Shown here: positions 20,532-29,569 of the stretch, piece by piece
How the letters are laid out: each line of letters begins with the position of its first letter
How positions within the stretch are numbered: position 1 is the stretch's first letter
Virus record (IMG/VR): IMGVR_UViG_3300032083_002724
Location: 44,544-108,543 of that record
Reading direction: 5' to 3' (one strand)
Source: a virus
Length of the DNA stretch: 64,000 nucleotides
Notes under the pieces: model-generated
Databases searched by the model: none
Told to the model about the DNA's origin: nothing
The model's input: the letters and a program-made list of their open reading frames with translations, nothing else
Translations under genes and position numbers: made by a program

Positions 20532-23500
20532 TTATACTACCATACCGTCCCGTGTTAGTGATCCATCAGGACCAACGCTGTATTCACCAATAGCGTCTGA
20601 AACGTATTGCATAATATCGTTCTTAAGATTAGCAGTTAGATTATTTATAAATGAAGTGCCAGTTAGATTGACATTAATATTAGTTGTATCTAGTTTAATT
20701 TGGAATTGTGTATTTTGTAGGTTAGAAATATTATTAGCAAGTTGTGTGTTAAAATCTCTAAGTGAAGCGCTGAATGAATTTAGGACTTCTGGGCTTACGC
20801 CCATTCCACCACCTCCACCAGCTACTGGATTTTTACTGCCCTCATGTAGATATTGAACTTGTCCTCCTCTAGACATACCCTTGGCTGTGCTTCCTCCGCT
20901 ATTCATAGATTGTAATATTGAAAGGTTATTACCACGTTGCACAGCAGATCTACGAACAACAAACTCGCCCGGAGTCAACATGGCAGGAACAGTATCAGTA
21001 CCCTTTGGTACAAACATTCCTTTGCTAGCATAAACCATTCCACCTTTTGCAAAACCTGCTGCTGCTAATCTTTCTTTAACAGCTTCTAATTGTGTTTCAG
21101 CTGCTTGCATTTGAAGGTTGGCAGCATCAAGCATCCTTGCCGCAGAATCAGCTTCAAGTTGAGCTGTTTCTGGTAGAGTTTGAGCTAATGCAATAATTTC
21201 TTGATTTATTGCATTTTCTTCGTCTGTTGTTCCAGCTATGACTCCAGCTTGATCAGCCATTCCAAAGCGAGATAAAGCACCAGCAGCAGCATTTTCAAGC
21301 ACTCCACCACTACCGCCGATCTGTTGACCAAATACAGTCTGTACTCCAGCATTCTGCATGTTTTGTAAGTTTTGCACAGCGCCACCCATGCCAGCCATTC
21401 CGAAAGATGACATCAAATTTTGATCACCAAGGGCAGCTGCGGCAGTAGCTCCTTGAGTTGCACGACTCTTAAAGAATTCTTCAAAATCACCAGATATTAA
21501 AGATTCTAGACCTTTCTTTTCTTCAGCATTTCTAGCTTTAATTAATTCAAGTTCTCTCTGTTTTTCACTAATAAGTGCGCGGGTAAGATCAGCCTGTTCT
21601 TTTATAGCTGCGTTGAGACGATCTTGTTCGCCTTGCATCGCAGTGCCTTCCATTCTACCAATATCACCACCGCCAGCAACATTAAGTCTTGTTCCTTGTA
21701 TTCTATTTGCTCTTGCTGTAATTTCATTATTTCTTTGACGTATTTCACCGGCACTACCAGTTCTCAACTGAGTTAAACCAAGGTTGGAAGTACGGGCATT
21801 AGATTGTGCTATCAAACTTTGTTGACGCTGTTGTGAGGTTACAGCTGGCCCACCAGCTTTAGCAATAATTTCAGCAGCTTCCAATTGTACCGCAATAACC
21901 TTAGCATTAGCATCAGCTAACTGATTCTCCAAAGCAATTCTCTTCTTGAGAATGCTAGCCATCTTTTGTTCAATTTCAGCAGATTTTTTTATAGCCTCTT
22001 GAAATTCTTTTAAAGACTCTTCTCCAAATTGATCAACAAGTTTCTGTAAAACACTGAAATCACCCCTATTCAATGCGTCTATATCACCTTGCTCTAGGTC
22101 AGCAGTAGATATCAAGGATTTTAGATTGTCAATCTGTGTATCAGACATTATACCTTGCATCTGCTGTCCTATTTGATCAGCAAAGGCTTGTTTTAATTCT
22201 TGTGGATTCAGAGGGCCGTCTTTTGCAGGATCAAAACTTTTCTTTAAGTTTTCAATCACACTCGGAACTGCTGCTTGTGCTGCGTTAATTCCTGTAGTAG
22301 ATTCTTTAAACTTATCAATTTGATCAGCACTAGCTCCAAGATTTTCTAAGGCTCTAGCACCTGTCTGGACAGCGCCAGCAAAAACGGCAGGGTCTAAGGC
22401 TGCACCCGCAGCAGTTAGACCAGCTTGTAAAGTACCCAAAGCATTCTCAATACTACTATTATCACCTAAATCTTCAAAATTACCTAAATTGTTTAGTGCG
22501 ACGATAGAAGCGTCAGCAGCGGCATTTACATTTGTAAGTCCAAGATTTAATAATTCAAATTGTTTTCTAGCTCTTTCTACATCTTTTTGTATACTATCAA
22601 AAATATCTTCTAAACTAACGCCAGCTCTATCAAACGCTGCACGTAATGCTGGATCTAAACTAGCAAAAAATCCTTGAAAGTCACCACCAGAAGCTGCCAT
22701 AGCTCTTGCTTGAGCTTGAACAGCAGGCATTGCTATCTTAGTTACATCTTGATCTCTAGCTTCTTGAGCTTTTCTCTCTTCTCTTCTGACTGTGGCGGTG
22801 GTTTTTTCCATTCCAAGCATCTGTCTTATTTGACCCGGAACACCACCAAGAAAACCAAACATAGAGTCACCACCACTTGAACTTCTCTCTGATGCCGTTA
22901 CTGCCTCTTTTCCTCTTCTATTAGCTTCACTAGCAGATTCAGCAGCTGCGATGGCTGGTTCCAAAAATTCTGCTATAGAAATATTACCTTTGGTATATTC
23001 TTGGGCTGCTTTAGCTGCGTCTTCATGAGCCTGAGCTAGTGCTTTTGCAGTAGCAGCTGCCTGTGCCTGAGCAGCAGCTTGAGTTTTAGCAACTTCAATA
23101 CTAGGCTTTAAGACTTGAGCTATCAATAATCCAAAAGCAGCGCCTATAGCAGCGCCAATTGGACCACCAAGTAAAAAGCCAAGAACAGCGCCGCCGCCTG
23201 CACCAGCTGCCTGAATACCCACTGAATCAAATCCAGCACCCTCCACAGCGGCTCGCTCTGCCGCTGCAACATTACCGTCTTCTATGGCATATGTTAGCCT
23301 TTCAGTGACTCCATTTAATTTTTTCAATAATCCAACAAAAAGATACATACCAGCGGCAGCAATCGCTGCTGCGCCAAATGCTTGTGTAACACTGCCAACA
23401 GCTGCACCAAGCTTTCCAAACTTGTCGCCTAATACGGTAAAACCTTGTCCCTGCTTCAATGGACCCATTCTTTCCTGAATGCCAGCCATTTTTCCGAATT

Positions 23501-25907
23501 TAGATGTGCCTAATCTATCACCAAAATTTATACCCATTTGTTGACCGATATTAGTAAATGCCGATTTGCCTTCTCCCCCAAACAAGGCAAACATGCTGGA
23601 AACATTTGCTGCCTTAGCAAGTTCAGTAAGTCCTGTAGCAGCTGCTGTAATTGTAGTTCCAAATTCTAGAATCGAACTAGTATTTCTCATGAAAGCGCTG
23701 GTATTCTCATCAATAACTGGCATCAAAGCTTGTATAGAACCCAAAGCTAGAGTAAGACCTAAAGCACCGCTGATTCCTCCTTCTGCTTCACCACCATTCT
23801 TAAATCTTTGTACCTTACCGCCTGTAGCATATCTATTGATTTTTTTAAGATTACCATAACCAAAAGCTTCAGCAGATTTTCTATTTACAACAAATTCACC
23901 GGGAGTAAGAAGTGCTGGAACTGTGTCCGTACCAGCGCCACTAATGCCTCCACCTTTATTTCTTCTTGCGTATCTACCAGTAACGTTTGAGGGGCTAAGA
24001 GGAGATTTACCATGATCAATTAGATATCTACCAAAACCCCCAGATGTACCAGTAATTTGATCTAACAACATCTCTTCTGTTGTTTTGTTAGATGTAAGAT
24101 ATTGCTTATACTGATACGTACCCCTATTAGCAGCGTTACGAGCTGTTTTAGACGATGTTACTAGCGTGCTAGAAGGAATCTTAACTCCTCTACCAGCACC
24201 AGAACCTTTAGCCTTGGGAAATTCTTGTTCAGGGTTCAATGACTGTAATGCTGATAGTCTGGACTCAGCTACCCGACTAGGCTTTCCTTTGGTTTCATAA
24301 GCGTCATAACCTGCGGGTCTAAATGTTGCTCTGAATTTTTTCCCAGTAGGCGCGACCATTGCGCTAAACGTATCTCCATCATCCATTTTTATGCTTCGTT
24401 TATCTAGGCTAGCTAATTCTGCCATGCCGCCTGCTTTATATTTATTAATACTAGATAAATTTTTAGCACCAAAAGCTTGTACAGCGCTTTTACGAATTAC
24501 AAACTCTCCCGGCGTAAGCATAGCTGGCACAGTATCAGAGTTTCCAGTACCGGGAACTGTACCTCCTCTATTCATACCTAAAGCTCCCTTAATACCACCA
24601 AATGCGCCTCCAAGACCCTTAGCGATCTTAATAGTAGCGAAAGCTGCGATAAGTGGAATTAATGGCTTGATAGCATCAGCGACTTTCAAAAATGCACTAG
24701 CAATGTTTAAAGCAGAATTAGCTATAAATTGAAAGCTTTTAGTTCCAGTTATTTCTCTTATTAGAGCAACAAATTCTTCTTTAGTTCTAGAAATTCTTAC
24801 AGCTAAAGATAGTTGCGCAGTGGCAGCATCGTTAGCCAATGAATCAGATCCAGCAATAGCAACATTCAAAGCGTCTTGCGCTGTAGAAAACTGTTGAATT
24901 AATGGAATGACTTTACCAATTTGTCTAAACCCACCAAGTTCTTCAGCAATTTTTATAAAACTTAAATCACCAGCCTCAAGCCCAGAAAGAGCTTGACTTA
25001 ATCTTTTAATAGCTTCAAAAGGTCCAACAAATTTACCATCTAAATCAGTAAGTTCAACACCAAATTGTTTTAAAAATTCTATAGTTTTTGGTCTTTGTAT
25101 TCTCGTAAAGATAGTACGTAAACCAGTAGCAATACTTTCTGCTGACTCTCGGGTTGTAGCCCTAACACTAGTGAACAGCGCTATAAGTTCATTTAAATCA
25201 CCACCAGCAGCTTTAAACACACCTCCAGTACGACGAATAACAGCAATCAAGTCACCTGCTTCAACAGCGAACTGACCAGCAACAGCATTTATAGCACCAA
25301 GCTGCGCTTCTAACGCTGCTGCTCCTTGCTTAAACTGATTGAAGATAGCAATAGCACCTTCAGCAGTTTGAGCAATATCGTCAAACGTAGGAGCTAAAGT
25401 GGTACGAGCTAAAGAATCTAAAGCAACTTTTGTTTCTCTTGCGTCAAGACCTGCCTGAGAAAGAATTCTAGATACATTAATTAAAGAAGTCGAAGATGCA
25501 CCAAAAGCAGTGGAAAGACGAGTGATCTCACTTGTCAGACCCCTTAGCTCAGTAACAGTCTTTCCAGTAACCTGTACAACTTTAATTAATTCTCTTTCAA
25601 AATCAATTGCTTCTTTTATAGCGTTACTAAGAGTACTAGTAAATAACGTGACAGCGCGAGTGGCAATAGCTAATCCAGCATACCTTCTTATGGAGGTCTG
25701 CAATGTTTTGCCAAGACCACTAGCAGCTTGAGATGCTTGATTAGTGGCCTTAGTTATATTTTGGATTTGTTTCTGTGTTTGACTGCCACCCTGAACGTTT
25801 ACATTAACATTCACACCTTTAAGTTGTTGTTGTATTTGATTAACAACTTGTCTGGCGTTTTTTGGCGCTTGTAGTTGTACTTGTGCAGTTAATACAAATT
25901 TAGACAT
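20532..25907 (-). CDS. Tail tape measure protein with an inserted SNase-like domain
   Basis: At 1791 residues this is the classic length-determining tail protein. Residues about 95-310 match the TP901/PhageMin_Tail core ('FERELIKVVQVTGKTVTEL', 'ASSTSLINVSRILSQAGL'). Two hydrophobic segments (about 845-870 and 900-935, the latter Gly/Ala-rich) are typical of tape measures that insert in the cell membrane. The signature 'TPGEFV' occurs three times (about 470, 670 and 1645). Between the first two copies lies a region like a thermonuclease: D510-G-D512-T, R530, E538 with the R-to-E spacing of 8 seen in staphylococcal nuclease, and 'GFGRYL' with R627. Long Ala/Gln-rich helices fill 1000-1600. The gene follows the tail tube and assembly genes as expected. 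Confidence 0.93.
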   Translation of the reverse strand: MSKFVLTAQVQLQAPKNARQVVNQIQQQLKGVNVNVNVQGGSQTQKQIQNITKATNQASQAASGLGKTLQTSIRRYAGLAIATRAVTLFTSTLSNAIKEAIDFERELIKVVQVTGKTVTELRGLTSEITRLSTAFGASSTSLINVSRILSQAGLDARETKVALDSLARTTLAPTFDDIAQTAEGAIAIFNQFKQGAAALEAQLGAINAVAGQFAVEAGDLIAVIRRTGGVFKAAGGDLNELIALFTSVRATTRESAESIATGLRTIFTRIQRPKTIEFLKQFGVELTDLDGKFVGPFEAIKRLSQALSGLEAGDLSFIKIAEELGGFRQIGKVIPLIQQFSTAQDALNVAIAGSDSLANDAATAQLSLAVRISRTKEEFVALIREITGTKSFQFIANSALNIASAFLKVADAIKPLIPLIAAFATIKIAKGLGGAFGGIKGALGMNRGGTVPGTGNSDTVPAMLTPGEFVIRKSAVQAFGAKNLSSINKYKAGGMAELASLDKRSIKMDDGDTFSAMVAPTGKKFRATFRPAGYDAYETKGKPSRVAESRLSALQSLNPEQEFPKAKGSGAGRGVKIPSSTLVTSSKTARNAANRGTYQYKQYLTSNKTTEEMLLDQITGTSGGFGRYLIDHGKSPLSPSNVTGRYARRNKGGGISGAGTDTVPALLTPGEFVVNRKSAEAFGYGNLKKINRYATGGKVQRFKNGGEAEGGISGALGLTLALGSIQALMPVIDENTSAFMRNTSSILEFGTTITAAATGLTELAKAANVSSMFALFGGEGKSAFTNIGQQMGINFGDRLGTSKFGKMAGIQERMGPLKQGQGFTVLGDKFGKLGAAVGSVTQAFGAAAIAAAGMYLFVGLLKKLNGVTERLTYAIEDGNVAAAERAAVEGAGFDSVGIQAAGAGGGAVLGFLLGGPIGAAIGAAFGLLIAQVLKPSIEVAKTQAAAQAQAAATAKALAQAHEDAAKAAQEYTKGNISIAEFLEPAIAAAESASEANRRGKEAVTASERSSSGGDSMFGFLGGVPGQIRQMLGMEKTTATVRREERKAQEARDQDVTKIAMPAVQAQARAMAASGGDFQGFFASLDPALRAAFDRAGVSLEDIFDSIQKDVERARKQFELLNLGLTNVNAAADASIVALNNLGNFEDLGDNSSIENALGTLQAGLTAAGAALDPAVFAGAVQTGARALENLGASADQIDKFKESTTGINAAQAAVPSVIENLKKSFDPAKDGPLNPQELKQAFADQIGQQMQGIMSDTQIDNLKSLISTADLEQGDIDALNRGDFSVLQKLVDQFGEESLKEFQEAIKKSAEIEQKMASILKKRIALENQLADANAKVIAVQLEAAEIIAKAGGPAVTSQQRQQSLIAQSNARTSNLGLTQLRTGSAGEIRQRNNEITARANRIQGTRLNVAGGGDIGRMEGTAMQGEQDRLNAAIKEQADLTRALISEKQRELELIKARNAEEKKGLESLISGDFEEFFKSRATQGATAAAALGDQNLMSSFGMAGMGGAVQNLQNMQNAGVQTVFGQQIGGSGGVLENAAAGALSRFGMADQAGVIAGTTDEENAINQEIIALAQTLPETAQLEADSAARMLDAANLQMQAAETQLEAVKERLAAAGFAKGGMVYASKGMFVPKGTDTVPAMLTPGEFVVRRSAVQRGNNLSILQSMNSGGSTAKGMSRGGQVQYLHEGSKNPVAGGGGGMGVSPEVLNSFSASLRDFNTQLANNISNLQNTQFQIKLDTTNINVNLTGTSFINNLTANLKNDIMQYVSDAIGEYSVGPDGSLTRDGMVV

Positions 25908-25940
25908 ATTATCTCTCTATTTCTGCACACTGTCCAAATA

Positions 25941-26783
25941 CTATCCGTCCGTTTTAGTCTTAGTTTTGGTTTTAGTAGAAGTTGTTTTAGGTTCTTCGTC
26001 TATATATTTTGCAACGGTAATATACCTACCATTTTCATCTAGTAAATTACCGTCAATATCAATCCTATCTCCATCTTCATTTATATAATAGCCATCAGAA
26101 TTGATAAGCCTTCCTTGTAAATCTACAGTCTGGCCTTTATCATTAATTAAAGCTCCATCTTCATTTGTAAAATGATGCTTATTTAAGAACTTGTTTTCTG
26201 GCAGCGCTTTCTCGAAATCATTGTCCAAAGAATACATCATTTCAGCCATTGCAGAAGCAGCAGCAAATGCAATCTCATCATCAGCTCTTTCCTCGTATTC
26301 TTCTAGTGTTTTATACACTTTTTCTCCATTTTCATAGTAAGTGCAACAAGCTACAAGATAGTCAAATCTAGCATTATCAGATAAAGCTTCAGCAGTATTT
26401 CCCTCTAGTCCTAACCTTTCAGAGATCAAATCTCTAAGATCTATTCTTTTTTGTCTTATTTTTATGGCGAGATCTTTACCTTGACTAGCCCTGATTTTAG
26501 CTGTTTTACCATTTCCAAGGGCTAATTCTTTTTCTAAATCTGCGATCTCTTGCTGAAGATCTGATTCTGTTTTATCTTTTTTGCTAGTCCAAATTCCACG
26601 TTTTTCCATGAAAGCTTTTAACTCTTTTTTGGTCATGATGCCATCTTCTATGCATTCTGTCCAAACTTTAGCAGCAACCCTTCCAGCCTTAGTGCTAACT
26701 GCTCCGCTGGGTCTTTTAACTAGAACTTTGACTTTTTTACCGTCTACTTCTATCTCAACACTCTTTTCTTTAATTTGTCCCAT
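25941..26783 (-). CDS. Tail assembly protein (chaperone-like position), 280 aa
   Basis: A strong AAGGAGG lies 6 bases before the ATG. The N-terminal half is helical and includes 'RPSGAVSTKAGRVAAKVW' and then 'TKKELKAFMEKRGIWTS', a segment echoed in the 349-residue protein two genes upstream. A coiled coil covers about 85-140. The C-terminal 80 residues are a run of short beta-like motifs of the type D-x-x-G-x-L/I-I/L-N/D, about every 8-14 residues, ending in a Lys/Thr-rich tail. Genes between tail tube and tape measure usually encode tail assembly chaperones that coat the tape measure during tail polymerisation; that role is inferred from position. No frameshift fusion with neighbours is needed or seen. 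Confidence 0.65.
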   Translation of the reverse strand: MGQIKEKSVEIEVDGKKVKVLVKRPSGAVSTKAGRVAAKVWTECIEDGIMTKKELKAFMEKRGIWTSKKDKTESDLQQEIADLEKELALGNGKTAKIRASQGKDLAIKIRQKRIDLRDLISERLGLEGNTAEALSDNARFDYLVACCTYYENGEKVYKTLEEYEERADDEIAFAAASAMAEMMYSLDNDFEKALPENKFLNKHHFTNEDGALINDKGQTVDLQGRLINSDGYYINEDGDRIDIDGNLLDENGRYITVAKYIDEEPKTTSTKTKTKTKTDG

Positions 26784-26784
26784 T

Positions 26785-27144
26785 TTAATCCTCCTTTTTA
26801 GATTTTACCATTGGAATTTTAACAGAATATCTAAGCCATTGAATGTCATACTGAGATAGTTCAGCATCAATGTTCCTAGCTTGATTATTACCCTTATCTA
26901 GTATTTCAGATCTAACTTTTTGATATAGATTTTGCATAATCGCTTTATCGTTTTCTGAGACATCATCATTGTCCCACAAAAAACTAAAATTTTCCTCTAT
27001 GCTGCTCAAAGCGCCAATCATAGTAGTTTGAATTTTTTTCTTTAATATTTTAGATAATCTATCTCTAGAATCTTCTTTGAACTTTTGTTCTCTAGCTGTT
27101 TTGTAGTTTATATTACCCTGTTGTATTTTTTTAAAATCATCCAT
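26785..27144 (-). CDS. Small tail-region protein, 119 aa
   Basis: The gene overlaps the end of its upstream neighbour by 8 bases and stops 1 base before the next start, so it is translated as part of a tight operon. The product is charged, mainly helical, with a basic first half (many Lys/Arg at 20-40), two Trp residues and no membrane span. I recognise no family. Lying between two related tail assembly candidates and before the tape measure, it may assist tail assembly. Confidence 0.6.
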   Translation of the reverse strand: MDDFKKIQQGNINYKTAREQKFKEDSRDRLSKILKKKIQTTMIGALSSIEENFSFLWDNDDVSENDKAIMQNLYQKVRSEILDKGNNQARNIDAELSQYDIQWLRYSVKIPMVKSKKED

Positions 27145-28186
27145 TTTTATTTTTTATCCTTTCCATTGCTTTCTTAGTAGCTTCTAGTTTTAAATCCTTT
27201 TGTACGTCAGGCAGGTTAATATGTTCTATCGGAGTACCTTTATCAACTTGAGATAGAGCATTAGATCTAGCCTTTCTTTTTATTACAGCTTCAGTATCAT
27301 TATATTTTTCTATACTTTCTATTTGTTGTTTATCATTCTTGCCCATCAAAAATACTTCCTGCTTATTAGCATTATTTCCTAGCTTTTTATCAATATCTTC
27401 TTTTTCTTTATCGGCTTTAGCCTTTCTGTGTTGAACTATAAACCATCCATCCAATAGATCTTCATCTTCTATAACAAAACTAGGTGGACAATCTGGAGAT
27501 TCATAAACACTATCATATGTTTGAGACCACATGAGTAATGTTTTTTGGCATATGTTTAATTCATCATTGTAAAACAATTTAACATCACACTTCTTTGAAG
27601 AATTCCAAAGAGAAGACCAAGGCTCATTCGTAGCCAGATCTCTAAGTTCTCTTGATGGAGTAGAAGCAGCTTGCCATAAAACCATAGCTCTGTCCAAAGA
27701 CAAACCATTATCGTTGTCATACTTATAAAGTTTATCATCTTTGTAAGAACAGTTTCTAATCATCCAAGAAACTTTCTCAGTTTGAGCTAAACCTTCACAG
27801 CTATTTTCGTAGTAAGAAGTTTTTTTTAGTATCAATTTTTGTGATTCCGATTCTGCTTTCCTTAAATATAATCTAATTTTATTATATTTCTTTTTTTCGT
27901 GACGATTCTCATACATCGCTACTTTAAACTTTTCTATTTCCTCAGTAAATAATTTTATTCTTCCCTCTTCCGTTCCAGACCATATATTTTTTTCTATCAA
28001 CCACTCCATGATTTGATCGTGTGTTTTAAAACCATCTGTAACAGCTTCTTCGTAAGCTTTATTGTACACATAGCATGACTCAACGCATTGATCAATAGTA
28101 AGTGGATTAACAATTATGTTTTCTGGTAGAAATACTTTGCCAGTTCTAAGTTTATAAATTAAAAACTCCCGCTCATGGTGCTTCAT
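27137..28186 (-). CDS. Tail assembly protein, 349 aa, related to the 280-aa protein downstream
   Basis: GAGG precedes the ATG by 8 bases. Residues about 30-75 contain 'CVYNKAYEEAV' style helices and 'IMEWLIEKNIWSG', which lines up with 'LKAFMEKRGIWTS' in the 280-residue protein; both are preceded by an acidic D-G and followed by a helical Glu/Lys-rich segment. The middle has an aromatic-rich region with several Trp residues (about 165-240), and 'DEDLLDGWFIVQHRKA' near 240. The end is charged and helical. This looks like a paralogue with an altered C-terminus. Role in tail assembly is inferred from shared sequence and position. Confidence 0.65.
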   Translation of the reverse strand: MKHHEREFLIYKLRTGKVFLPENIIVNPLTIDQCVESCYVYNKAYEEAVTDGFKTHDQIMEWLIEKNIWSGTEEGRIKLFTEEIEKFKVAMYENRHEKKKYNKIRLYLRKAESESQKLILKKTSYYENSCEGLAQTEKVSWMIRNCSYKDDKLYKYDNDNGLSLDRAMVLWQAASTPSRELRDLATNEPWSSLWNSSKKCDVKLFYNDELNICQKTLLMWSQTYDSVYESPDCPPSFVIEDEDLLDGWFIVQHRKAKADKEKEDIDKKLGNNANKQEVFLMGKNDKQQIESIEKYNDTEAVIKRKARSNALSQVDKGTPIEHINLPDVQKDLKLEATKKAMERIKNKNG

Positions 28187-28234
28187 TACAAAACCTCACT
28201 TACGGGAGTTCATAGAGTTGTTTCCTTTATAATC

Positions 28235-28256
28235 CTGAATTAAACTGTTAATTCAG
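28235..28256 (-). other. Perfect 9-bp hairpin right after a stop codon
   Basis: CTGAATTAA at 28235-28243 pairs with TTAATTCAG at 28248-28256 around a 4-base loop. It begins at the first base after the TAA stop of the gene at 28257. No run of T follows in the direction of transcription, so it is not a standard intrinsic terminator. It may attenuate read-through or protect the 3' end of the upstream tail transcript. Confidence 0.5.
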
Positions 28257-28580
28257 TTATTCATTCTCAACGTCAAGGAGTCCGAGGTTGAGATTGAGGT
28301 CAAACGTAAATGTATACGTTCTGACCAATGTGCTACCACTTAGAGACTGAGTTTTAGCAGTTCTAACTTGAGTAGCATCACCACTATTAACCACTTGGTG
28401 AAAATGTTCACAAAGGTTGAACATTACTTCTGAACCGTCTGCTCCACTAATGTCACCACTAGCCATGTTTCCACCGAAAGCAGCTCCACCAGCTACTAGG
28501 ACATGAGCCAATTGGTGTCCAGAAGCAGCTGACTGAAACAAACCACTAGGGGCTGTAAAAAGATCTATTTTTCTACCCAT
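28257..28580 (-). CDS. Small structural protein next to the tail tube, 107 aa
   Basis: AGGAG lies 9 bases before the ATG. The product is Gly/Ala/Ser-rich in its first half and ends in beta-like strands ('LVRTYTFTFDLNLNLGL'), with no membrane span. It sits immediately downstream of the tail tube gene and upstream of a hairpin. The sequence style is that of a small virion or tail-associated protein, but I recognise no family. Confidence 0.6.
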   Translation of the reverse strand: MGRKIDLFTAPSGLFQSAASGHQLAHVLVAGGAAFGGNMASGDISGADGSEVMFNLCEHFHQVVNSGDATQVRTAKTQSLSGSTLVRTYTFTFDLNLNLGLLDVENE

Positions 28581-28609
28581 TGTAAAAATCTCCTATGTTT
28601 ATATAAGTG

Positions 28610-29512
28610 TTATGTAGAGGATGCTGTGAAACTATTATAAGCAACCACATTGTAAGTAACAGTGGCATTGCCTCCACCGGCATCGCCCCCACCAAATTGG
28701 ATTCCAGTAACTCTTGCGTCTGGTATGCTATAGCTATGCGTTAGCAGTCCACCAGCGTTTGCGCTAACAGAATAAGTCGCTCCTGAAGTTACATCTGTTG
28801 CCGTTCCATCATTAAAGATAAGGCTATCAGTTACTGTAGCGTCAGTAGCATTATAAACAAACTCAGCGGTTGACTCAACTGGGAAGCTTGCTGCTCTATA
28901 ATAAGGTGTCTTTTGACCAAGCTGGAGCAAATCTTCTCTACCAAAGTCAATTGAGAATGTACAGCTTTGGAAATGATTTCCAGCGGGAGCCGCGCTTACG
29001 GTAACGTCTTTTCTTTGAACTACTGGTCCATCTGTATCAACAGTCATAGCGTGAGTAACTGGAGTACTCCAATCCTTTGCGTTACCAACTAGAGTAATCG
29101 ACTCTGTACTTGGTCCCTCAAGATTGAAATTTACACTGTAATTACTCAAATACAGGCCGGTGCATTTTACAGAAGCTGTAGCGGAACCAGCTACGCCAAT
29201 GCTACCACCAGCAGCTGGCTGGAATGCGTCATCATATACGCTGATTTCTGCTGTTTTTCTGGCAGCAGCGATTGTAGCCAAAGAAGAGCCAAACATAGAA
29301 TACATGTTTCCTGTATTACCATCTAGCACTCTTTCGATTGAAATTTCTACATCTGGAATTCCTTCGAGATTTTCGTAGATCTCGATCTGTCCTAGCTGGA
29401 ATACCTGATCAAAAGCAAAATTGGTGTTTAGTCCAACTGACTGTACGCCCGTCAGGACGTTACCACCTAAGCTTACAGATTGACAGGCATAGAATATTCT
29501 ATTACTAGCCAT
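28610..29512 (-). CDS. Tail tube (major tail) protein
   Basis: The 300-residue product has the signature of phage tail tube proteins: an N-terminal 'SVSLGGNVLTGVQSVGLN', a middle 'GIPDVEISIERVLDG', and the characteristic pair 'NYSVNFNLEGPSTESITL' with 'LVGNAKDW' just after it. It would polymerise into the non-contractile tail tube. It is preceded by an AGGAG ribosome site and by a 57-base gap holding a GTGTATATG element, in keeping with high late expression. Position upstream of assembly genes and tape measure agrees. Confidence 0.85.
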   Translation of the reverse strand: MASNRIFYACQSVSLGGNVLTGVQSVGLNTNFAFDQVFQLGQIEIYENLEGIPDVEISIERVLDGNTGNMYSMFGSSLATIAAARKTAEISVYDDAFQPAAGGSIGVAGSATASVKCTGLYLSNYSVNFNLEGPSTESITLVGNAKDWSTPVTHAMTVDTDGPVVQRKDVTVSAAPAGNHFQSCTFSIDFGREDLLQLGQKTPYYRAASFPVESTAEFVYNATDATVTDSLIFNDGTATDVTSGATYSVSANAGGLLTHSYSIPDARVTGIQFGGGDAGGGNATVTYNVVAYNSFTASST

Positions 29513-29553
29513 GTTCGTTTACTCCTATCATGATATAAAGGAAACTCTAACTA

Positions 29554-29562
29554 CATATACAC
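29554..29562 (-). promoter_or_regulatory. Candidate late promoter element (GTGTATATG)
   Basis: On the minus strand the sequence reads GCGTTTTTGTGTATATG, about 42 bases before the tail tube start, in one of the few gaps of this operon. The GTGTATAWW core recurs in four other leftward gaps (35693, 46293, 49374, 60681). It could be the -10-like part of a phage late promoter. No -35 element is obvious. Confidence 0.4.
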
Positions 29563-29569
29563 AAAAACG

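Noticed and set aside
26783-28186. Programmed -1 frameshift between tail assembly genes
   Set aside because: The next genes lie in the +1 frame at each junction; the A-rich run near 27150 would lead to an immediate stop after a -1 slip, and each gene has its own start.
28235-28256. Intrinsic terminator
   Set aside because: The stem is perfect but AT-rich and no T-run follows on the minus strand, so I list it only as a hairpin.
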